NCBI RefSeq assembly: GCF_017742215.1
Contig: NZ_JAGHKP010000001.1
Location: forward strand, 1,550,001-1,614,000
DNA length: 64,000 nucleotides
Source of the DNA: Chitinophaga chungangae
GTDB taxonomy: Bacteria; Bacteroidota; Bacteroidia; Chitinophagales; Chitinophagaceae
Direction of reading: 5' to 3'
Shown here: positions 26,071-36,083 of the stretch, in pieces
Position numbering within the stretch: the first letter of the stretch is position 1
Layout: every line of letters starts with the position of its first letter
Made by a program: the position numbers and the translations under genes
Notes under the pieces: model-generated
Databases searched by the model: none
Told to the model about the DNA's origin: nothing
Seen by the model: the letters and a program-made list of their open reading frames with translations, nothing else

Positions 26071-29000
26071 CTACTTATTGGTTGTGTCGATATAGACATC
26101 AATATCCGGCTGGCTGTCCAGGAACTGTGCCAGTTCGTCATTCATCTCCACGTGTTTCGTGAACGTGTGCATTTTCACCATCAGTTCCTCGTCGCGGTCG
26201 ATCAGCTGGCAGTAGATCTCGGCTTTGCCGGGGTTTTTCTGGATGTTGTCAGATAAAAAGTCGATCACCTGCGGGGTAATGAACTGCGGCATGGTGATAA
26301 GCCCGATCTTTTTCGTTTGCGTGCGTTTCACTTCCTGCAATAACTGCATGCTGTTGACCCTGAACTCGTATTCGTTCTCGTTGAACCTGCGCGGCTTGAA
26401 ACCGCCGTTCACATACAAACAAAGCCCGGTTTTGAAGTGGGTGTTGAATTTGAGGAAATCTTCGCTCCACAGCGCGAACTCGAATTTGCCGGTGTAATCT
26501 TCCAGCGTCATGATGCCGAACTGTTTATTGTTCCGCGAAATGCGCTCCACGGCTCCGCTTACATACACCGCCATCCGGAAGTCTTTCGCTTTGCCTTTGT
26601 TATTGTCAGACGCGCCGCTGATCTGGTTCTGGTAATCCGTTACCTCGGCCAGCGTGTTCATGCGGTAATATTTTTGCTCGAACTTGTAATCGTCCAGCGG
26701 GTGGCCGGAAATGTAGATGCCCGTTACATCGCGTTCGTTGTTGAGTTTGATGGTAAGCGGCCAGAGGTCGCAGGGCGGAATTTTCGGCGGCTGTATCTCA
26801 TCCATAAAAGCATCGCCGAACAGCCCGCCGGAAGTGGAGCTGCCCGCCGCCACCTGCTGCCCGAAACGGATGATCTTTTCGAGGCCGGTAGTGCCTTCCG
26901 CCTGGTGGAAATACTGCGCGCGGTGCAGTTCGGGGAAGCAGTCCAGCGCCCCGCTCATGGCCAGCGCCTCCAGCGATTTTTTGTTCACCGCGCGCTGGTT
27001 CACGCGTTTGATCATATCGAAGATGCTCTTGTAAGCGCCGTCTTTTTCACGTTCCTCGATAATGTTTTCAATGGCCGCTTCGCCTACGCCTTTGAGGCCG
27101 GCAAGACCGAAGCGCACCTGTCCTTTTTTGTTCACCGCGAAACCTTTGAAAGATTCGTTCACATCGGGCGGCAATACGTCCAGCCCCATGCGTTTACATT
27201 CTTCCATAAAGAAGGTGATCTTTTCCAGGTTGCTGGCGTTGTTCAGCACCGCGGCCATGTATTCCGCCGGGTAGTGGGCCTTGAGATAGGCAGTTTGGTA
27301 AGCCACGAACGCATAACAGGTGGAGTGCGATTTGTTGAACGCGTACGATGCAAACGCTTCCCAGTCCGTCCATACCTTGTCGCACATTTTAAGGTCGTGC
27401 CCGTTGGCTTTGCAGCCTTCCATGAACTGGGCCTTCATTTTGTCCAGCACGGCTTTTTGTTTTTTACCCATGGCTTTACGGAGAATATCCGCGTCGCCTT
27501 TGGAGAAGTTCGCCATTTTCTGGCTGAGCAGCATTACCTGTTCCTGGTATACGTTGATGCCGTAGGTTTCGGCAAGGTATTCCTCCATCACGGGCACGTC
27601 GTACGTAACGGGCTCCAGTCCGTGTTTACGGCGGATGAACGTGGGGATGTACTCCAGCGGGCCCGGGCGGTACAGGGCGTTCATCGCGATCAGGTCGGCG
27701 AATTTGTCCGGCTTCAGCTCGCGCAGGTATTTTTGCATACCCGGGCTTTCAAACTGGAACGTGGCGTTGGTTTCCGCTTTCTGGTAGAGTTCGAAAGTCT
27801 TGGCGTCGTCCAGCGGGATGTCGTCTATCACGATGTCTACCCCATGGTTTTTTTTGATCATCTGCAGCGCGCCTTTGATGATGGTGAGGGTTTTCAGCCC
27901 CAAAAAGTCCATCTTGATCACGCCCGCGCTCTCGATCACGTTGCCTTCGAACTGCGTCACCAGCAGGTCGGAATCTTTCGCGGTAGTGACGGGTATCAGT
28001 TCCGAAAGGTCGGTGGGTGCGATGATGATGCCCGCTGCGTGTATGCCGGTGTTGCGCACGGAGCCTTCCAGCACGCAGGCTTCACGCAGCACTTCGCCCT
28101 GCAGGTCGTTGCCTTTGATCAGTTCGCGGAGGCGTTTTACGTTCTCCAGATCTTCCGCGGCAAGCCCTTCTTTTTCCGACAGGCTTTTTTCACCTTCGAT
28201 CGGGGCGTTGAAAATACGGTCCAGCTGGATGCCGGGTTTGTCCGGCACCAATTTGGCCAGCATGTTGGAATCCTGCAGGGGCAGGTCCATCACGCGCGCC
28301 ACGTCCTTGATGCTCATTTTTGCGGCCATGGTGCCGTAGGTGATGATCTGCGCCACCTGTTGCTTGCCGTATTTCTGCACGACGTAATCAATTACTTTCT
28401 GACGGCCTTCGTCGTCGAAGTCCGTATCGATATCGGGCATGCTCTTACGTTCCGGGTTCAGGAAACGTTCGAACAGGAGATCGTATTTAATGGGGTCGAT
28501 ATTGGTGATACCGATGCAGTACGCCACGGCGGAGCCCGCCGCGGAACCGCGCCCCGGGCCGATGAACACGCCCAGCTCGCGCCCCGCCTTGATAAAATCG
28601 CCCACGATGAGGAAGTAACCGGCAAAACCCATGTTCTCGATCACGTTCAGCTCGAAGTTCAGCCTTTCTTCCACGTCCGGCGTGATCTCCGCATACCGCT
28701 GCCGCGCGCCTTCGTAAGTGAGGTGGCGCAGGTACTGGTCCTGCGTGATAAATTCGGGGGGAATGGGGAAGTTGGGCAGCAAAATGTCGCGCTTGAGGTC
28801 GAGCAGCTGCACTTTATCGACGATCTCGTTGGTGTTGTCGATGGCCTGCGGCAGGTCGGCGAACAGTTTGCTCATTTCCTGCGTGTTCTTGAAATAGAAC
28901 TGGTCGTTATAGAATGCGAAACGTTTGTTTTTCACCACGGCGTCGTCGTCTGAAAATTCCTTCATCGAAGGCGTGCTTTTCTTTTCGCCGGTGTTGATGC

Positions 29001-29703
29001 AAAGCAGGATGTCGTGCGCGTTGGCGTCTGCCTGGTCTACATAATGACTGTCGTTGGACGCGATGATCTTCACATTGTATTTCTGCGCGTACCTTACGAG
29101 GCATTCGTTCACTTTTTCCTGTTCGGGAATGCCGTGGCGCTGCATTTCCACGTAGAAGTCCTCGCCGAAGATGTCCAGCCACCATTTAAATTCCTTTTCG
29201 CCTTCTTCTTCTCCTTTTTTGAGGATGGTTTTGGGAACGGACGCGCCGAGGCAGCAGGTGGTGGCGATGAGGCCTTTATGATATTGAAGGACGAGCTCTT
29301 TGTCGATACGCGGATATTTGCCGTAAAGGCCTTCCATGTAACCGAGGGAGCAGAGTTTGATAAGATTTTTGTAGCCCTGGTCGTCTTTCGCGAGCAGCAC
29401 CTGGTGGTACCGCATATCTTTTTCTTCGCGCGTGAACTGGCGTTTGTGGCGGTTTTCCACGAGATAAAATTCACAACCCACAATAGGCTTCACTTTCAGG
29501 CGTTTATCTTTTGGATCTTCGGGATTGAGCTTGTTATTATAAGCTTCGGCCACGAACTGAAATGCGCCGAACATGTTGCCGTGATCGGTAATGGCGAGCG
29601 CGGGCATATTGTCGGCCATCGCCTTTTTATAAAGCTGCTTGATATCGGCGGCTCCGTCGAGCAGGGAGAACTGTGTGTGTACGTGCAGGTGAGAAAACTT
29701 CAT
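26071..29703 (-). CDS. dnaE: DNA polymerase III subunit alpha
   Basis: Replicative polymerase subunit, 1210 residues. The N-terminal PHP domain has HLHVHTQFSLLDG. The palm carries GRGSAAGSAVAYCIGITN and the catalytic acidic motif MPDIDTDFDDEGR. The middle has YNVYQEQVM-type helices (YGINVYQEQVMLLSQKMANF) and LRKAMGKK. The C-terminal part holds the OB-fold region (YVSGAVERISRNNKQFG). It diverges from an NlpC/P60 gene across 92 bp. The ATG at 29703 gives the standard MKFSHLHVHTQFS start. Confidence 0.97.
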   Translation of the reverse strand: MKFSHLHVHTQFSLLDGAADIKQLYKKAMADNMPALAITDHGNMFGAFQFVAEAYNNKLNPEDPKDKRLKVKPIVGCEFYLVENRHKRQFTREEKDMRYHQVLLAKDDQGYKNLIKLCSLGYMEGLYGKYPRIDKELVLQYHKGLIATTCCLGASVPKTILKKGEEEGEKEFKWWLDIFGEDFYVEMQRHGIPEQEKVNECLVRYAQKYNVKIIASNDSHYVDQADANAHDILLCINTGEKKSTPSMKEFSDDDAVVKNKRFAFYNDQFYFKNTQEMSKLFADLPQAIDNTNEIVDKVQLLDLKRDILLPNFPIPPEFITQDQYLRHLTYEGARQRYAEITPDVEERLNFELNVIENMGFAGYFLIVGDFIKAGRELGVFIGPGRGSAAGSAVAYCIGITNIDPIKYDLLFERFLNPERKSMPDIDTDFDDEGRQKVIDYVVQKYGKQQVAQIITYGTMAAKMSIKDVARVMDLPLQDSNMLAKLVPDKPGIQLDRIFNAPIEGEKSLSEKEGLAAEDLENVKRLRELIKGNDLQGEVLREACVLEGSVRNTGIHAAGIIIAPTDLSELIPVTTAKDSDLLVTQFEGNVIESAGVIKMDFLGLKTLTIIKGALQMIKKNHGVDIVIDDIPLDDAKTFELYQKAETNATFQFESPGMQKYLRELKPDKFADLIAMNALYRPGPLEYIPTFIRRKHGLEPVTYDVPVMEEYLAETYGINVYQEQVMLLSQKMANFSKGDADILRKAMGKKQKAVLDKMKAQFMEGCKANGHDLKMCDKVWTDWEAFASYAFNKSHSTCYAFVAYQTAYLKAHYPAEYMAAVLNNASNLEKITFFMEECKRMGLDVLPPDVNESFKGFAVNKKGQVRFGLAGLKGVGEAAIENIIEEREKDGAYKSIFDMIKRVNQRAVNKKSLEALAMSGALDCFPELHRAQYFHQAEGTTGLEKIIRFGQQVAAGSSTSGGLFGDAFMDEIQPPKIPPCDLWPLTIKLNNERDVTGIYISGHPLDDYKFEQKYYRMNTLAEVTDYQNQISGASDNNKGKAKDFRMAVYVSGAVERISRNNKQFGIMTLEDYTGKFEFALWSEDFLKFNTHFKTGLCLYVNGGFKPRRFNENEYEFRVNSMQLLQEVKRTQTKKIGLITMPQFITPQVIDFLSDNIQKNPGKAEIYCQLIDRDEELMVKMHTFTKHVEMNDELAQFLDSQPDIDVYIDTTNK

Positions 29704-29795
29704 CGTCGGATCAGAATTACATCATAAAGATCGGTCAAAGCAAGCAGCAAAAATCGGATTTTTTTTATATTGCAGCAATTTTTAAACAGGGGCCA

Positions 29796-30461
29796 ATGCA
29801 TAGAAGAAAGGGGAAATTATGCCTGATACCGGCAGGCGCGCTTTTATTGGGAAGCTGCGCGATACTGAAACCGAAAGAAACGGCGAAACGGGCGGAAGCG
29901 CCGGCGCAACAGCAGATCGAGTTCATCGACGGCCTCGCCATCAAACCCGACGCTAAATCGGCCGGTACCGCGCACAAAAGCCGCAACACCCGCATCGGCA
30001 ATGCCCCCACCACTGTAAACAGCATCGAAGAAGCCCGCCCCTGGCAGTTTAAGTACGCACAGCTGCTCGACCTGCCGGTGGAGAACGTGGTGAATGAAAA
30101 ACTCTACAATTTTATCGAGGAATGGTGGGGAACGCCGTACCGCCTGGGCGGCAACACCAAAAGCGGCATCGACTGCTCTAATTTCGTGAACACTTTAATG
30201 TCCGCCGTTTATCAGATCACACTGGCCGGCAATTCCATTCAATTATACAACCAGGTAACGCGCCTGGGCAAACGCGCGGAACTGAAGCCCGGCGATCTCG
30301 TGTTTTTCGCCATCAACCGCAAAAAAAGGATCTCGCATGTGGGCATTTACCTGGAAAACGAACGTTTCGTGCATGCATCCAGCAGCAACGGGGTAATGAT
30401 CAGCGATCTCCGCGAGCCTTACTGGGTGCGGTATTACATGGGAGCGGGGCGCATCAATTAA
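29796..30461 (+). CDS. NlpC/P60 family lipoprotein (cell-wall peptidase)
   Basis: 221 residues from the ATG at 29796. The frame is open further back, but only this start gives a lipoprotein signal (KLCLIPAGALLLGSC). The C-terminal 120 residues are NlpC/P60 with the catalytic Cys in GIDCSNFV, His in ISHVGIYL and a third polar residue near HASSSNGV, so it should cleave peptidoglycan stem peptides from the envelope. Between the two is a basic, Ala/Lys-rich linker. It diverges from dnaE and converges with the FkbM gene, overlapping its end by 4 bp. Confidence 0.88.
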   Translation: MHRRKGKLCLIPAGALLLGSCAILKPKETAKRAEAPAQQQIEFIDGLAIKPDAKSAGTAHKSRNTRIGNAPTTVNSIEEARPWQFKYAQLLDLPVENVVNEKLYNFIEEWWGTPYRLGGNTKSGIDCSNFVNTLMSAVYQITLAGNSIQLYNQVTRLGKRAELKPGDLVFFAINRKKRISHVGIYLENERFVHASSSNGVMISDLREPYWVRYYMGAGRIN

Positions 30462-31273
30462 TTCCCGCGCCGTACGCCGAAAATATTCAGCTGTTGGTCG
30501 AAGCCGGAAGATCTTTCCCGGATATAAGGGTACTTCACATTATCCGCCGCTTCGCGGATATAATAATCAAACCCGTTGTGGTGCAGTATTTCCAGCATTT
30601 CGGTGAGCTCGTGGCTCTGCCCGATGGCGCCGTGGTATTCGAGGAAAAGATGTTTTACATTGCGCAGCACGTTTGCACAGTCTTTGATCACCGCATATTC
30701 CGCACCTTCGATATCGATCTTCAGGAAATCGGCCGGTTCCTGTAAAAGGTCCGCCAGGCGTGCGCTCGCGACGGTAATGCTGCCACCTTCACCTATTTTG
30801 CTGCCCTGCCCGCCGGTGGATTCGAACGTGATGGAATCGTTGTGTATCCAGATGGCTTTCTGTTCTATCGTTACGTTCTGCACGCCAAAACTTTCCATAT
30901 TTTTTTTCAGCAGCGCGAAATTATGCGCGTCCGGCTCGAAAGCGGTAATTTTCGCCTGCGGGTATAGCTGCGCGAAATACAGCACGCTGAGGCCGATGTT
31001 GGCGCCGCAGTCGAGAATGCGCGGCGTATCGTTGCCTGCCTGGAAACGGTAAATTTCCCCGGTCACGATCTCGTCGAAGGAATGCATGAGCTCCCAGGAT
31101 TTGGTGAACCAAAGCCTTCCGCCACGCCAGGGAATGCTTTTGAGCGGCCCCTGCGGCAGGTGTTTGAGATATTTTTCGGTCCAGAAAGAAAGGCGCTCCC
31201 CGGTGGCAGGAGATTTCCTGAATTTTTTTAAAATGCCTTCGGCGGCGATGGAAAATACTGACCGGGATGCCAT
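30458..31273 (-). CDS. FkbM family methyltransferase
   Basis: A SAM-dependent O-methyltransferase of 271 residues. Motif I is ILDCGANIGLSVLYFAQL, the acidic post-I residue lies in ITAFEPDAHNF, and FLKIDIEGAEYAVIKDC is the FkbM hallmark. The ATG at 31273 (MASRSVFS) is preferred over an open-frame extension to 31366 that runs through the divergent promoter. FkbM enzymes often methylate glycan hydroxyls; the neighbouring glycosyltransferases make this likely here, but the substrate is inferred. Confidence 0.88.
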   Translation of the reverse strand: MASRSVFSIAAEGILKKFRKSPATGERLSFWTEKYLKHLPQGPLKSIPWRGGRLWFTKSWELMHSFDEIVTGEIYRFQAGNDTPRILDCGANIGLSVLYFAQLYPQAKITAFEPDAHNFALLKKNMESFGVQNVTIEQKAIWIHNDSITFESTGGQGSKIGEGGSITVASARLADLLQEPADFLKIDIEGAEYAVIKDCANVLRNVKHLFLEYHGAIGQSHELTEMLEILHHNGFDYYIREAADNVKYPYIRERSSGFDQQLNIFGVRRGN

Positions 31274-31304
31274 TGTATGTATAGATTGATAGATCAGATA
31301 AATA

Positions 31305-31312
31305 TATCTTTG
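31305..31312 (+). promoter_or_regulatory. Bacteroidota -7 box (TATCTTTG) for the GT2 gene
   Basis: An exact TAnnTTTG match 17 bp before the ATG at 31330. A TTG at 31286-31288 is 16 nt upstream, shorter than the usual 19. Confidence 0.65.
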
Positions 31313-31329
31313 CAAATTATTAAGATTAA

Positions 31330-32268
31330 ATGAGAAAACCCACGATTTCCATCTGCATACCGGCATATCGGCAGGCGCACCTGTTGCGGCGGTGCCTCGA
31401 AAGCATCCGCAGCCAGCGGTTCCGTGATATGGAAGTGATCATCACCGACGATTCTCCGGACGATGCCGTGCGCATGCTGGTGGAAACCTTTGCGGCGGAT
31501 TTTCCCCTGGTCTATTCAAAGAACGAGCCCGCGCTCGGTTCCCCCAAAAACTGGAACGCCGGGCTGGCCAAAGCTTCCGGCAGGTATATCAAAACCCTTC
31601 ACCAGGACGACTGGCTCCGTTCGCCCGACGCGCTGTCTCTCTGCGTAACGGCGCTCGACGAAAATCCCGGCGCCAGCTTCGTGTTCTCCGCCTGTTACGA
31701 TGTGCGCCCCGACGGTACCGAGATCCTTCATGAGCCTTCCGCCGCGCAGCTGCAACGCCTGCACCAAGAGCCGGAATGCCTGCTGCTGGGCAATTTCATC
31801 GGCGCGCCCAGTACCGTTACTTTCAGGAAAGACACCGGGCTGTTGTACGACCCGCATATGAAATGGGTGGTGGATTACGATTTTTACATCCGTCTCTGTT
31901 ACAAAGGCCAAGCGCTGTACATCGGGGAACCGCTGTTGAACATCGGTATTCACGAAGACCAGGTGACCGCCGCCGTACAGCACGACCGTGAAGTGGTGAT
32001 CCCCGAGCACATCCGTTTGCTGCATAAGCTCAACGGCCCGATCTTCAGGAACATCCGGTATTTCGACCACAGCTGGAGATTGTTGCGCAATTTTAATATC
32101 CGCAGTGTAAGCGATCTGCAGAAAGTGGCGGGCAATCTCAGCCTGCCGCCCGTGCTGTGCATCATGTCCGATTTCCTGGGATTGTTGCCGGCTTCATGGG
32201 TAAAAAAAGGAATGGTCTCAAAATCGCTGATGACGCTGGCCTATCTTCGGTCGTTATTGTCTTTTTAA
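31330..32268 (+). CDS. Glycosyltransferase family 2 protein
   Basis: A 312-residue GT-A enzyme: TISICIPAYRQAHLLRRCLE at the N-terminus, nucleotide-binding VIITDDSPDDAV, YIKTLHQDDWLRSPDAL with the metal-binding acidic pair, and WVVDYDFYIRLC near the acceptor site. No clear membrane anchor. It has its own strong -7 box and is divergent from the FkbM gene. Its end overlaps the flippase gene by 15 bp on opposite strands. Donor and acceptor unknown; likely surface polysaccharide. Confidence 0.9.
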   Translation: MRKPTISICIPAYRQAHLLRRCLESIRSQRFRDMEVIITDDSPDDAVRMLVETFAADFPLVYSKNEPALGSPKNWNAGLAKASGRYIKTLHQDDWLRSPDALSLCVTALDENPGASFVFSACYDVRPDGTEILHEPSAAQLQRLHQEPECLLLGNFIGAPSTVTFRKDTGLLYDPHMKWVVDYDFYIRLCYKGQALYIGEPLLNIGIHEDQVTAAVQHDREVVIPEHIRLLHKLNGPIFRNIRYFDHSWRLLRNFNIRSVSDLQKVAGNLSLPPVLCIMSDFLGLLPASWVKKGMVSKSLMTLAYLRSLLSF

Positions 32269-33738
32269 CCGCTTCCACACCATATTCCAGCCTTCCGTAA
32301 CATCATTGCTCAGTTTGAAGATGAGTATCAGCCCCACGTACCACGCGGCGAAAACTACGCTGCGGAAGATCAGGCTGACGTAGGGATTGGAGATGCTGAA
32401 GCTCGTGCAGATAAAATACCCGCTCGCCGCGATGCACAGGATGTAGAACGTATGCATCGTCCATGGCTGGAAACGGAATTTAAACAACAGGAACGAATAA
32501 CGGATCAGGCCGAATACGATAAGTGAAAGCAGGTTGGCCAGCGCATTGCCCTGTATGCCGAAAAGCCGGTTAAAATAAAGGTTCAGCGGGATCACCAGCG
32601 CAAACTGCACCAGCTCCGAAAAAAAGTTCACGCGCCAGTAGTTGGACGTGCCGATGATCTGCGAGTTCACCCCGAAACTCATTTCTATCACCCGCATCGA
32701 ACCGAGGATAAAAATAACGGGCTTGCCCGCGTTGTAGATCTCGTCCAGCGCCAGTATGCTGAATACGCTGTCCACATTCATCCAGATCAGCAGGAACACG
32801 AGCAGCGAATAGGAGAACATGGTGTTGGAGCTGCGCCGGTAGATGCTTTGAATGCCCGAAAGGTCGCGGTCTTTCCAGGCCTTGGCCAGCACCGGTATGG
32901 AAATGGCGATAATGCTGCGTTGCGGCACCAGGATCACCGTGGCCACGTACGTCGCAAATTCGTACACGAAGCCCATGCTGAGGCCCTGCGCGCTGGAAAT
33001 GGACAGGTTATCGAAATTCTGCGCGACCACGCCCATCACCGCGCCGAGGTACAGCGTGGCGTTGAAGGTGATCATTTTGCCGGCCAGCCTGCGCGTAACG
33101 TTGCTGATCTTAAAAGTGAACAGCAGGTCGCGCTGGCGGTAAAGATAAATGAGCAGCACGGCCAGCAGCACGCCGTAGATCATCGAATACGCCCATACGA
33201 AACCCGCCAGCCTGAATACGCCCGAAAGGAACAGCACCGCCAGCGTTACGTTCAGCAAACGCAGGCCCACTTCTTTCAACGCAATGGGCATCAGCGATTT
33301 GAACTGGTTGTAGGAGTAGTTTTCGAAGGTGACGAAAAAGAGGTAGAAAAAACTGAAGGGAATGAGGAAATAATAATATTCCACCACCAGGTTGCTCTTG
33401 GTGCCGAACTTGCGGATCACCAGGTCTTCAAACACAAAAAATCCCGCCGTGCAGAATAAGAACCCGATCCCGCAGAAAATAAGCACCAGCCCCAGTATAT
33501 CGCGGCGCGGCGGCTGCAGCAGGTCGCGGTAATACGGGTAGAATTTGTTCATCACCGATACCGAACCGAGGTTAGACAGGGCGCATACGATGGTGGCCAC
33601 GCTCACGAAAAAACGGAAAAGCCCGTTGATGTTCGGATCGATCAGTTTCGCCAGCAACAGCGTGTAAATGCCCCCGATGCCGAACCCGACATAGGTAAGA
33701 ATCGAAGATTTGATGCTCTGGTTCCTGATGATGCCCAT
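32254..33738 (-). CDS. Oligosaccharide flippase (Wzx-like) / polysaccharide biosynthesis protein
   Basis: A 494-residue polytopic protein with about 12-14 hydrophobic helices. The start SSILTYVGFGIGGIYTLLLA followed by LIDPNINGLFRF is typical of MOP-superfamily polysaccharide exporters, which flip lipid-linked oligosaccharides across the inner membrane. It is flanked by glycosyltransferase genes, which supports that role. No ligase or Wzy polymerase is clearly present in the window, so the pathway is incomplete here. Confidence 0.85.
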   Translation of the reverse strand: MGIIRNQSIKSSILTYVGFGIGGIYTLLLAKLIDPNINGLFRFFVSVATIVCALSNLGSVSVMNKFYPYYRDLLQPPRRDILGLVLIFCGIGFLFCTAGFFVFEDLVIRKFGTKSNLVVEYYYFLIPFSFFYLFFVTFENYSYNQFKSLMPIALKEVGLRLLNVTLAVLFLSGVFRLAGFVWAYSMIYGVLLAVLLIYLYRQRDLLFTFKISNVTRRLAGKMITFNATLYLGAVMGVVAQNFDNLSISSAQGLSMGFVYEFATYVATVILVPQRSIIAISIPVLAKAWKDRDLSGIQSIYRRSSNTMFSYSLLVFLLIWMNVDSVFSILALDEIYNAGKPVIFILGSMRVIEMSFGVNSQIIGTSNYWRVNFFSELVQFALVIPLNLYFNRLFGIQGNALANLLSLIVFGLIRYSFLLFKFRFQPWTMHTFYILCIAASGYFICTSFSISNPYVSLIFRSVVFAAWYVGLILIFKLSNDVTEGWNMVWKRLKRQ

Positions 33739-33860
33739 ATTTGCCTGACTTGGAGGCGAATATATAATGTTTTTAAACTTTAATTCCCAAACATTATCTT
33801 TAATCGCCGAAAATTATACCTTGAAAGCGAATAGGACAAATGTTTATCCCTCAAAATACC

Positions 33861-36065
33861 ATGAGAAAACTCTACCTGCTGATTTTTGCATGTACCCTTT
33901 TTAATATTGACCTGAAGGCCCAATACGCAGACCGTGGCACCGGGGCGCTGCGCCCGTATATCTGGTGGTTCGACTGGAACGGCGCCGCGATCGCCAATGG
34001 TTTCACCCGTTCGTTCACTTCCGCTGAAGGCCTGCAGATCACCGTTACGTTCAGCAACGTTTCCGGCGACGGCGTGGAACCCGATGTGATGAACACCTGG
34101 TACGGGGCGGTGCTGCATACCCTGTACGACTTTTCGCAGCCTGATTTCAGGCCCGCCCTGCATAGCAAAGCCACTTCCACGCCCATGTCGTTCGACATGG
34201 AGATCACCGCTACCCGCAACGGCCAGCCCGTGCCGTTCACCTTCGTGGCGGCGGACGCGGAAGCTTCCTCGGAAGCGGAGCGCACAGATTTCACTACCAG
34301 CGGCGGTCCCTGGAAAACGGTCGATTTCTTCAAAAATACCAACCAGGCCGTAAACCCGCTTACCGGTTGCAATACGCAGACGGTGCATATCGCCGAGACT
34401 TACGGCGAGGCTGTGCAATACGGTCAAAACCCGCTTGTAGCCACCTTTTCCGACGGGGCGGCCCCGCTCCGGATCTCCACCACGATGTTCAGGAACGGCG
34501 TCGAAGGCGGTATGGCCGTGGCTTTTGGGATATTGTCGCCGATAGACCGCGGCGATCTCCAGGGCACTTTTTTATTCCCGCAGCACGCCATCCGGTTCAC
34601 CAACATCAACGAATGCGCGTACGACAATCCCAGGCCCGCTTTGGTGCCGCAGGCCAGCCTGTTTTTAGGCAATGCCATGCCCGATGCGGACGGCTCCAAC
34701 GGTGCGGACGACAACATGACCGGCGCAGACGAAGACGCCGTGACCATCTGGCCCGAATACATCAATACCACACACAGCTACACGCTGGTAGCGCCGGTCA
34801 CCAATCTTACCGGCAATACCGCCTACATCAAAGTATGGTTCGATTACAACCGCGACGGGGTATTCACGCCCAACGAAGGCATTGAGCATACCGTGCCGGC
34901 GGCGGCAGGAGGTAGCATCACCTTTACCTGGACCAACCTGCCGGACGAGTTGCCTGCCGGCGTAATGACGAATTTCGCGTTCCGCTTCCGCGTATCCTCC
35001 GTGCAGGCCGCGGTGCAGGACCCTGGCGGTTTTGCGCCGGACGGGGAGGTGGAAGACTATTACCGGCCGGTTTTACAGCCCTGCCTTACCACGAAGGTAG
35101 ACGCCGGGCAGGATATGCGCATCTGCACCGGGCAAACCGCCCAGCTCAATGCGGCCGGGGCTATCGGTTATACCTGGGAGCAAAGCGGCGACCTCAGCAG
35201 CGACCTGATAGCCAACCCGGTGGCCACGCCTGTTGCAACAAAAGAATACCGCGTATCTGCCGTGCATACCAATGGATGTTTGAGCAAAGACACGGTGCTG
35301 GTGACCGTAGACCCGCTGCCCACGCTGCAGCTGGACAACAACATCCCGCCGATATGCAAGGGCGGCTACATCGAATTTACCACCACCGGGGCAGACAATA
35401 CGGTATGGTCCGATGCCGGCGGGCAAACCATCGGCGCCGGCAACCAGTTCACCTACACGCCGGTTTCCAGCACTACCATCTATGCCACGCTCAGCGAAAA
35501 CCGTTGCAATTCGCAGCAGACCGTGCCCGTGCCCATCACGGTAATAGAGCCGCCGGTAACGTTCGTCGCCAAAAGCAACGACCTCGATTGCAGCACCGGC
35601 AGGGCCACGCTGCTGGCCTCGGGCGGCCGCGATTACCAGTGGATGGACGTGCAGGGCAACAACCTGCAAACCGGCCGCTCGATCGTAGTAACGCCGCAGG
35701 AAACCACCAAATATTACGTGCTCATAACAGACGACTATGGCTGCCAGGCCCTCGATTCCGCGACCGTAAATGTCGTGAAAGCCGGCACTATGGCGCATTA
35801 TGAAATGCCTACGGCCTTTACTCCGAATAACGACGGGCGCAACGACTGTTTCGGCATCAAGTTCCCGGGGCTGGTGGGCAAAGTGGAATTTTCCATTTAC
35901 GACCGCTGGGGCAATATAGTGTTCCATACCAACAAGGTGACGGATTGCTGGGACGGCACCTACAAGGGCGTTCCCTGCGATGTGGCCACTTTCGTATATG
36001 TGCTGCGGATAGAATCGGAATGCGGGAATGTAGACCGCAAAGGCACCGTTACTTTGCTGCGGTGA
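33861..36065 (+). CDS. Secreted adhesin-like protein with GEVED and T9SS type B (gliding C-terminal) domains
   Basis: 734 residues. The signal peptide MRKLYLLIFACTLFNIDLKA ends before QY; the ATG at 33861 is preferred to one at 33840. The N-terminal 250 residues resemble a CshA-type adhesin domain. A GEVED segment follows (YIKVWFDYNRDGVFTPNEG ... DGEVEDYYRP), then Ig/PKD-like repeats rich in Cys (LTTKVDAGQDMRICTG), and finally the type B sorting domain (PTAFTPNNDGRNDCFGIKF ... YDRWGNIVF ... WDGTYKG). It should be exported by the type IX system and shown on the surface. It lies within the glycan block, 18 bp before a fucosyltransferase gene. Confidence 0.88.
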   Translation: MRKLYLLIFACTLFNIDLKAQYADRGTGALRPYIWWFDWNGAAIANGFTRSFTSAEGLQITVTFSNVSGDGVEPDVMNTWYGAVLHTLYDFSQPDFRPALHSKATSTPMSFDMEITATRNGQPVPFTFVAADAEASSEAERTDFTTSGGPWKTVDFFKNTNQAVNPLTGCNTQTVHIAETYGEAVQYGQNPLVATFSDGAAPLRISTTMFRNGVEGGMAVAFGILSPIDRGDLQGTFLFPQHAIRFTNINECAYDNPRPALVPQASLFLGNAMPDADGSNGADDNMTGADEDAVTIWPEYINTTHSYTLVAPVTNLTGNTAYIKVWFDYNRDGVFTPNEGIEHTVPAAAGGSITFTWTNLPDELPAGVMTNFAFRFRVSSVQAAVQDPGGFAPDGEVEDYYRPVLQPCLTTKVDAGQDMRICTGQTAQLNAAGAIGYTWEQSGDLSSDLIANPVATPVATKEYRVSAVHTNGCLSKDTVLVTVDPLPTLQLDNNIPPICKGGYIEFTTTGADNTVWSDAGGQTIGAGNQFTYTPVSSTTIYATLSENRCNSQQTVPVPITVIEPPVTFVAKSNDLDCSTGRATLLASGGRDYQWMDVQGNNLQTGRSIVVTPQETTKYYVLITDDYGCQALDSATVNVVKAGTMAHYEMPTAFTPNNDGRNDCFGIKFPGLVGKVEFSIYDRWGNIVFHTNKVTDCWDGTYKGVPCDVATFVYVLRIESECGNVDRKGTVTLLR

Positions 36066-36083
36066 TGGGTTAATTGGGCGGAA

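Noticed and set aside
26437..28953. 838-codon open frame antisense to dnaE
   Set aside because: Antisense shadow of a well-conserved gene; His/Val/Phe-rich with no recognisable domain.
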